Assembly: GCA_015501075.1 (NCBI GenBank)
Contig: JADNYJ010000168.1
Span: forward strand, 1 to 64,000
From: Gymnopilus junonius
Taxonomy: Eukaryota; Basidiomycota; Agaricomycetes; Agaricales; Galerinaceae
Direction of reading: 5' to 3'
DNA length: 64,000 nt
Part shown: one piece after another, positions 57,661 to 64,000 of the stretch
How the letters are laid out: each line of letters opens with the position of its first letter
Numbering within the stretch: position 1 is the first letter of the stretch
The notes under the pieces: generated by a model
Databases searched by the model: none
What the model saw: the letters and a program-made list of their open reading frames with translations, nothing else
What the model was told of the DNA's origin: nothing
Position numbers and translations under genes: made by a program

Positions 57661-60600
57661 TCAGCAGTCCTTTATACACACTGATTCTTCTTTGACTCTC
57701 TCTCTAACCCAATGCCATCTTATATCTATATGTTTACCCCTCTTATGAAACTGGGGATTTTTAGCCATAGCAATAGAACCGTCATTATCTCCCAGAATGA
57801 GAGTCAGTTCTTTCTGCTCAAAGCCTATTTCTTCATATAAAGCATGGAGCCACATGGCTTCCCTAGATGCTTCAGATAATGCCACATATTCAGCTTCTGT
57901 GGAGGAAAGCGCGATCATGGACTGCTTCTTTGATCCCCATGTAATCCTCCTCCATGAGATAGGAACATGTACCCAGAAATAGATTTCCTGTCATCGGCAT
58001 TTGCAAAGCCGGTGTCTGAGTACCCAAAGGCTAGATTGTTCCTCTGAAATTTGTGAGGTTTAGTTGTATAAGTGATACCATAATTCTTGGTCCCAGCTAA
58101 GTATCTGAGGACCCTCTTAGCCACCGTATAATGAGCCATGCTCAGATTTGCTGTAAAGGCAGCCAATCTATTTATGGCATAAGCTATACCAGGCCTTGTG
58201 GCAGTTGCCAGATATTGAAGGGAACTGATTAATGATGCATAAGAATTGCTTCTATTTCTGTCTGATCCTTTGGGGTTCAGTTTGAGCACTATATTTGGAT
58301 CCAATGGTGTAGAAACTGGATTACACTTCTCCATACCCTTACGGCATAGAATAGTTTCAATATATTGCCTTTGTGAGATGGTAATGGAGTCCGGGGTTTG
58401 AGTAATCTCAATACCAACTATCTTTGTTGGTTCCCCAAGATCTGTAAGGTCCAATATAGAATTCAATTCACTTTTAAGCTTCTTCATGTGCTCGTCAGAG
58501 AGGGTGAACACTAATAGATCATTGACCCAGACTGTGATAATTTCCAAGTCATTAGTATGACCACTCCCCCTGATATAGGTGCACGGATCACTCCATAGCA
58601 CTTGAAAGCCTATATTCTTTAATCTGTGATCTAGCTCATGGTTCCACTCTTGGCCTGACTGCTTCAAACCATAAATGGTTTTAATCAATCAGCAAACTCT
58701 ATCAGTGCCATCACTGAAACCTTCGGGCTGGCGCATAATGACCTGCTCCTTCAGTATTCCATTAAGGTAAGCACCCTTTATGTCCAACTGCTGAATTTTA
58801 AACTTCATTACAGGAATGAGGCTAATATTGCAGGATTGTCTCTAAGCACACAACTGGAGAGAATGTGTCATTGTAGTCTTGTCTGGGTCTCTGTGTGCAT
58901 CCTTTAGCCACTAGTCTCACTTTGTACTTAATTAGTTCCCTTAATTTATTATACTTCTTTGTGAGTACCCATTTATTAGCTATTGGGACTGCATCTGCTG
59001 GCCAGTCAGTGAGTTCCCAAGTACCCATCTTCTTTAATTGATCCAATTTGGCATTTATGGCTGCTTCCCAATGTTCCCACTCTGGGGACCTCTTTGCCTC
59101 ATGGATCATCTTTGGCTCATCACCTCGAGGGGAACTTCTGTGATCGCGTTCACAATATCTGATGATGTGAGTATGGCCTCATTCATCTCATCAGGGAACA
59201 GATCATGTAATCTTGCATAATCTACTCTGCTCCATGGTCTTAGCACTCTGGGCTCACTATTCCCAGAATCTTCTTCCAGATCATCCAGCTTCTTTCATTT
59301 CCTCTGACTAGGCTCATCAGTTATCTCTGGTGGCCTATTCTCTGCCAACAGATCTGTGCTCAATTTTGGCATGTTCACCTCCTGCTCCCCCTCAGGCCAT
59401 ACATCGGGCACCTCTATGCCAATTGATTCCATGGGGGCTGGGTGGTCAGGAAGTGTCAGGAAATGGAAGTTCCTTGATTTCAATATATTTTGACTCTGAG
59501 CACTGTAATACAATACCAATTTTGACCCATCATTGAATCTGACAAACAAAAACTGTTTTGACTTGGGTCTTAATTTAGATTCTTGATGGGAACCTTGATT
59601 GAGTATCCATACAGGCACCCCAAACTCCTGGAGATAAGAAACATCTGGCCGTTGCCATGTCCACACCTCGAACGGAGTCTTGTTCAGGAGAGCCTTCATA
59701 TGGGTTTGATTGTGTAAGTATGCTGCATGCACCACAGCTAATTCCCAAAGGAATTCCAGGATGCACTGTGCATTCAACATTGCACATGCTAATTCCATGA
59801 GCATGCAGTTCATATGTTCTGCAATGCCATTCTGCGAGGGGAATATGGTGCTGTCTGCTCAAGGTCTATTCCTTGAGTTCTGCACCAATCTTTAAGATCT
59901 GTATTAATAAATTCTCCCCCGCCATCTATATGAATAGTGCGGGGTTGCATGCCTTTGACCCTTAATCTTGTAATGTAGTCTTTAATATTTTGCACTGCAT
60001 CTGACTTTAATTTTAGAAAGCGCACATGTATGTGCCTGGCATGATTATCCACAAAGCTAATGTAATATTGATTGCCATGGATTGATGCTGTTTGGCACTT
60101 GCCCCAGAGATCATATGGGTCAACTCTCCAGGCCTCATTGTGCGCTGCTGCACCTTCTTCGGAAATGGAGCTATGAATTGCTTTGATTCCATACAAGCTT
60201 GGCAGTCCAGCTTTGGTGTTCTATTGTCCACATGGAAACCATCAACCAGCTGACCTTATATCATATGCTGCAAGCTGCTGTATCCTATGTGGCCAAAACA
60301 TCTATGCCATACCTCTCAGCTCTGCGCTGCCTCTACAGCATTATTTACTCATTCTGTAGATGCACATATATTATTTTGCTGTTGTGTGGGTTTTCACATG
60401 TGCATCACCATGCGATATAAATGATTATCTATTTTTGTCCCCTTCGCAATCAGCCAGCTGTCCTTGGTAAGCAGGGATAATACTCCATTCCCACCAAGAT
60501 AACAGCCACTGCCAGCATCCCATCTGCCAAGTGAGATAAGATTGTTGTGATTATTAGGGATATGAAGGACATCTTCAATCCTCACAATATATTTATGTCC

Positions 60601-61684
60601 ATTGACTGCTGATTCTAACTCAACAGTTCCTTTCCCTACAGTGCACATAGTCAAGTCTCCTACACCTTGAACTACTGCATTCTTCAGGGGCTTGTATGTA
60701 ATAAATGTGTCACATTGATTCATGACATGAGAAGTTGTTGCTGAGTTGGCAAGCCAATCATAATAGATAACTCACTCATCTATTCTGGCATAATTATGGG
60801 GATTGTAGTTGCTAAAATTATAAGCTACTGTTCCGTCTTCTTGAATATCTTCCATATTATTAATGAATGCTACCATACTGTCCTTGGATGCCTCATCCTC
60901 CTGAGGATCCTGAGTCTCTGTGCACATGGTCTGATGGGTCTGGCCAACCTTCCACTTCTTCTGCAGTTGTTTGGCTGAGCTACCCTCTGGCTTCCCCTTG
61001 CAGCGGCATTTCCCGGTGCCATGGCCAAACCATCCACAAAGGGAGCAATGCTCCTGTCCAAGGTATTTGCAATCAACGGTCTTGTGATTATCATGACTGC
61101 AGTGCTTGCATTTGTCTTTGTTAGTGCCCAAATGCATGTCACACTAATGCGGTTCACAAGCTTGTACTTCTGGCCTTGGCCTGGACCACTGACATAATTT
61201 ATTTGATCCAAGGCTAGACTGCATTCCTGGTGGCATCAGTATTCCTCCATTAGAATACCAATGAAATCTTGTGACTTTATTTTTAGCTTCAACTTGTTCT
61301 CTTCTGGGTCTTTCTGCTTACTAATGTATGGATCAGTAAACATGTCCCAGGAAGGAGGCAAGGATGATGCTATGATAATTTTAAATTGATCATCGGGGAT
61401 CCGACTATTCTCGTCCATAGTATTGGAGTGCTCCCATAATTTCTTGAGCATTTAAGGTGTGCGACGATGTTGTCACCTTCATTTGCGGAAGTTTTAAATA
61501 GATTGCAAAGAATAGAAATCGCAATGTAACTGCCCTTGACATCATGGACTGATGTGAGATTATCCCACATCTCCTTGGCAGTCTGGGCACTCTGCATGTG
61601 AATAAGCTGATTATCAGATATGTTCATCTGAATCAGCGACTGAGCATAAGAATCATTAAAGTGCCAGGCATCTAAATCCTCCAT
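57661..61684 (-). pseudogene. Ty1/Copia gag-pol polyprotein, decayed
   Basis: Order on the minus strand: gag (61684-61236, ISDNQLIHMQSAQTAKEMWD), two CX2CX4HX4C zinc knuckles (about 61110-61005), protease (DWLANSATTSH at about 60745), integrase zinc region (WHRCFGHIGYSSL, CQACMESK) and core (DPYDLWG, DGGGEF), then reverse transcriptase (59109-57915: NKWVLTKKYN, IYGLKQSGQEWNHEL) and RNase H (YSDTGFANADDRKSISGYMF; ending at 57661). Integrase before reverse transcriptase defines Copia. Several frame breaks are present. The protease Asp is Asn (LANS for LADS) and the reverse transcriptase catalytic pair is ND (WVNDLLVF for VDD), so it is dead. Confidence 0.92.
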
Positions 61685-61970
61685 AGATGCATCTGTCCCA
61701 GGCTTCGAATAGTCCCTTTAGTATATTCTAGGACACAGCAAACCTTTAGCACTGTAACCATTCTGGTCCTCCAGGCTATCCAGTTGCTGTCTCTGAGCAA
61801 TTCTGAAGCTTCATGATTGATTGAGCAACACTGTGTCGACTTTGGTAATTGCCATCATGAATCTTGATCTTGATAAATATAGACTTGATTGATTTGATGT
61901 CACTGTTTGCTTTGAATTCACAAGGGTTTAAATGCTCTTGAAGTTGTTAAAGCCAGGGCCCATAACCCTT

Positions 61971-62183
61971 TGGCAATGGTGTAGTCTACATATGTAGCAT
62001 TTAATAAAACCCTTTGACTTCATTTTGAGGAAGGTAGAGGATTTGGGTACAAGATCAGTTATATTCTGTCCTTCTCAGACAGCTGTTTATATACTACAAT
62101 CTCGATCATACCTACTATCTAAGGTAAGTATTCAATCTCCAACTGAATGTCAGATACTCAGGTTGTCTGCCTATGCCCCAACA
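61971..62183 (-). mobile_element. Copia 5' LTR, 213 bp
   Basis: On the minus strand it runs TGTTGGGGCATAGG to CCATTGCCA, with TG...CA ends. Next to it lies AAGGGTTATGGGCCC, a candidate primer-binding site. Its start matches the 3' LTR piece at 57475-57554; its distal part matches 54988-55049 and 35648-35741. Confidence 0.85.
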
Positions 62184-62914
62184 TGAGGTCCTCCCATCCA
62201 TTCTGCATCAAACTCTTAGTTAAGACCAGGGGGGTGTGAAGGAGACCTATGGCACAAATAGTGGTCAAAAATGTTCGTGAGAAATAACCTTTGAGATTTC
62301 ATAGATTTTGTATATTATAACTGATTGAATGAACTTGGGAAACTAATTCTGATCTTTCCCTAACATCTATTGACATTTCCCATGGACATTAATATTCCTT
62401 CCTGCAATATATATTACAGTTCCCAAAAACTAATTTAATTCACTTACCGAACACTAAATTTATGACTTGCCATGAAATTGTTCAGTTCCCAAGAACCATA
62501 CCTTTATGGCTCCCAAAAGATAGCCTTCCAAAATGACATCATGCAGTCAGATTCTGATTAAATGCATCTATATTCCCGATAAAAATTTTCCTCACATGCA
62601 ATACTGAAAATGCCTTGTTGAGTCCAAAGACATTTCCATCACTTTGAGGGCCTGGAAAATCGGAGCTTGAATGCTGGCTTTGCTGAATGTGAGAGCCAGA
62701 TAATGCTTGGTGATAGGCGGTTATTGGCTGACACCCTGCCGTATGGTCTGCTCCTCATGCCTTTCGCAAACTTCAATGCCCAATGAATCATGACTCTGCC
62801 AACAGTGATGATGCTCCAGGTGGGAAATTTTGCCTGGTTGAATTTAAGTGGATTGGTGGTGGAGAGGAACTCAGATATCAGAATGGATTCATTGTCAGAT
62901 GCACCGGTGGCCCC
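62184..62914. other. Sequence between Copia and the inverted LRR unit
   Basis: CpG-poor at the left, with no recognised gene. The first part (to about 62640) is AT-rich. No target duplication of the Copia element was identified. Confidence 0.4.
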
Positions 62915-64000
62915 CTGCACCAGTCCATTTCTCTTCAAATCTGAAGTCGACTATTTGCTCAGATTTTCCGGATCCTCTCTAGAAGCAAAGCAATAATCCT
63001 CAACTCTAGTGAAAACTGTAGAAATCAGGAGGTGCCCGGATCGAACCTGCGGCCGCATTTCAGGGGGGGTTCCAATCCCCGAAATAGCACTGCTTTAAAG
63101 TACGTAAAACTGCTAGCAACAAACTCTTGCAATGCTTCGCCTTGAGGCCGTGTTGCTGCCTGCCAGCCTCCTTCCTGGGTTCTCTGTCCCCTAGGAAAGC
63201 GACAATTGCCTTCGTGGCATCTCTTCCTGTTCACCGAGAGATAAAACCCATTGTTGTCAAGCATATTCCTTCCCACAATCGACTTGCCACGCTTTCAACC
63301 TCGCGCTCGCATTTCTCAAAGCCACGGGCGCAGTTGAACAGTACCACATTCAGAATTTGCCATGGCTTTACAGGACGACTCTTCGCCAGTTTCTCTCGAC
63401 GTTTTCCGCCCTCAATCACCTGAGCCCTACCACACATTCTCTCGGCCTCCTGACCTCAATGGACTAGGAACTAAAGGGCAACGTATTCTTTGGTTAGAAT
63501 CTAAAATGGCTTGGGGGATATACGGCACCGGAGAGTTTTATACCCTCCAGAATGTTGCCTGGGAGAAGAGGGAGGAGGAATGGACGAAGAAGATCAAGGA
63601 AATCGTGAAAGAAGATACCCAAAAACCCGATGCTGAGCGCATTGACTCTGTCGCGTGGCTGGTCGAATTTAGCTCGGAACCTACCGCAGAGATGTGGCAG
63701 GCCTTGGATGGGCTCTCCCCTAAGCATTTACACATGCTCGCGGGGTTCGCAGAGGAATCTGCCATCGCACCTCTTGGCGCCCTCAAACACCAGTGGACCA
63801 GGTTGGAGACACTCACCTTGAGCAACGAAACCAACGATGAGTTCCTCAAAGGGGCTCCGAAGGTGTTATCCAGGATCACTTCCCTCTCGTTGCAGTATTG
63901 TTTCACTCGCTGGAACCTTGTCCCACCACACGCCACGCGACTGAAGGACTTGCACATTGTAAAGAACAACGCTTGCCAAATGTTCTGCTACGCTGTGGAC
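62915..64000 (+). repeat. Inverted-duplication unit, right copy (cut by window end)
   Basis: Reverse of 28476-30069 type sequence: TGCACCAGTCCATTTCTCTTC at 62915 on matches the left unit's outer edge at 30069, followed by the same GGTGCCCGGATCGAACC flank and the LRR-like gene. Identity is high, about 90% or more by eye. Confidence 0.88.
63362..64000 (+). CDS. LRR-like protein, second copy, 3' end outside the window
   Basis: Starts MALQDDSSPVSLDVF and stays open for 213 codons to the window end. Differences from the left copy are few (for example PQSPEPY for ARSPKPY, and TRWNLVPPH for TQNLAPPH, a one-codon gain). Both copies keep an open frame, which suggests a recent duplication or continued use. 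Function is unknown, as for the left copy. Confidence 0.75.
   Translation, partial: MALQDDSSPVSLDVFRPQSPEPYHTFSRPPDLNGLGTKGQRILWLESKMAWGIYGTGEFYTLQNVAWEKREEEWTKKIKEIVKEDTQKPDAERIDSVAWLVEFSSEPTAEMWQALDGLSPKHLHMLAGFAEESAIAPLGALKHQWTRLETLTLSNETNDEFLKGAPKVLSRITSLSLQYCFTRWNLVPPHATRLKDLHIVKNNACQMFCYAVD

Overview
The window reads as nuclear DNA of a filamentous basidiomycete (Agaricomycetes). Genes are split by short GT-AG introns of about 45-85 bp. The families present (UstYa-like DUF3328, two members of a multi-pass membrane family, an SRPK-like kinase, a Ure2-like GST, Plavaka and Copia elements) are typical of that group. No rRNA, complete tRNA or CRISPR array was seen.

Layout. (1) 0.2-5.1 kb: Rtt106-like histone chaperone (+) and a GPI-type chitin deacetylase (-). 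(2) 6.4-20.3 kb, accessory genes: a membrane protein (-), a UstYa-family oxidase-like gene (-), a GNAT acetyltransferase (-), a tiny secreted-peptide gene with three phase-consistent introns (+), a second membrane protein (+), an SRPK-like kinase (-), a decayed gene of unknown family (+) and a decayed GST (-). (3) 22.4-28.1 kb: the intact paralogue of the decayed gene, a 99-residue coiled-coil protein and two tandem short-chain dehydrogenases. (4) 28.1-35.3 kb: an LRR-like gene lying between two direct repeats, the mitochondrial tricarboxylate carrier (nine exons, all phases check) with greatly enlarged low-complexity introns, and uroporphyrinogen-III synthase. (5) 36.4-62.2 kb: a block of decayed, CpG-poor mobile DNA. 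It holds transposon-associated ORFs, a WD40-like ORF, a Plavaka transposase split by a hAT-type MITE, and a Copia element whose 3' LTR is interrupted by a 2.4-kb foldback element. (6) 62.9-64.0 kb: an inverted second copy of the LRR-like unit, cut by the window end.

Three observations stand out. First, at least ten short palindromes lie between 40.4 and 49.3 kb. They share the core CTGG-NNNN-CCAG but have different arms, and the two arms of each site match each other. Second, the secreted-peptide gene with a basic RRR site lies 1.9 kb from the UstYa-family gene, which raises a fungal RiPP (dikaritin-like) possibility. Third, otherwise well-conserved host genes, including the heme enzyme HEM4, carry repeated single-base reading-frame slips, nearly all -1 and often next to homopolymers. 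This points to base-dropping in the assembly, to local gene decay, or to both.
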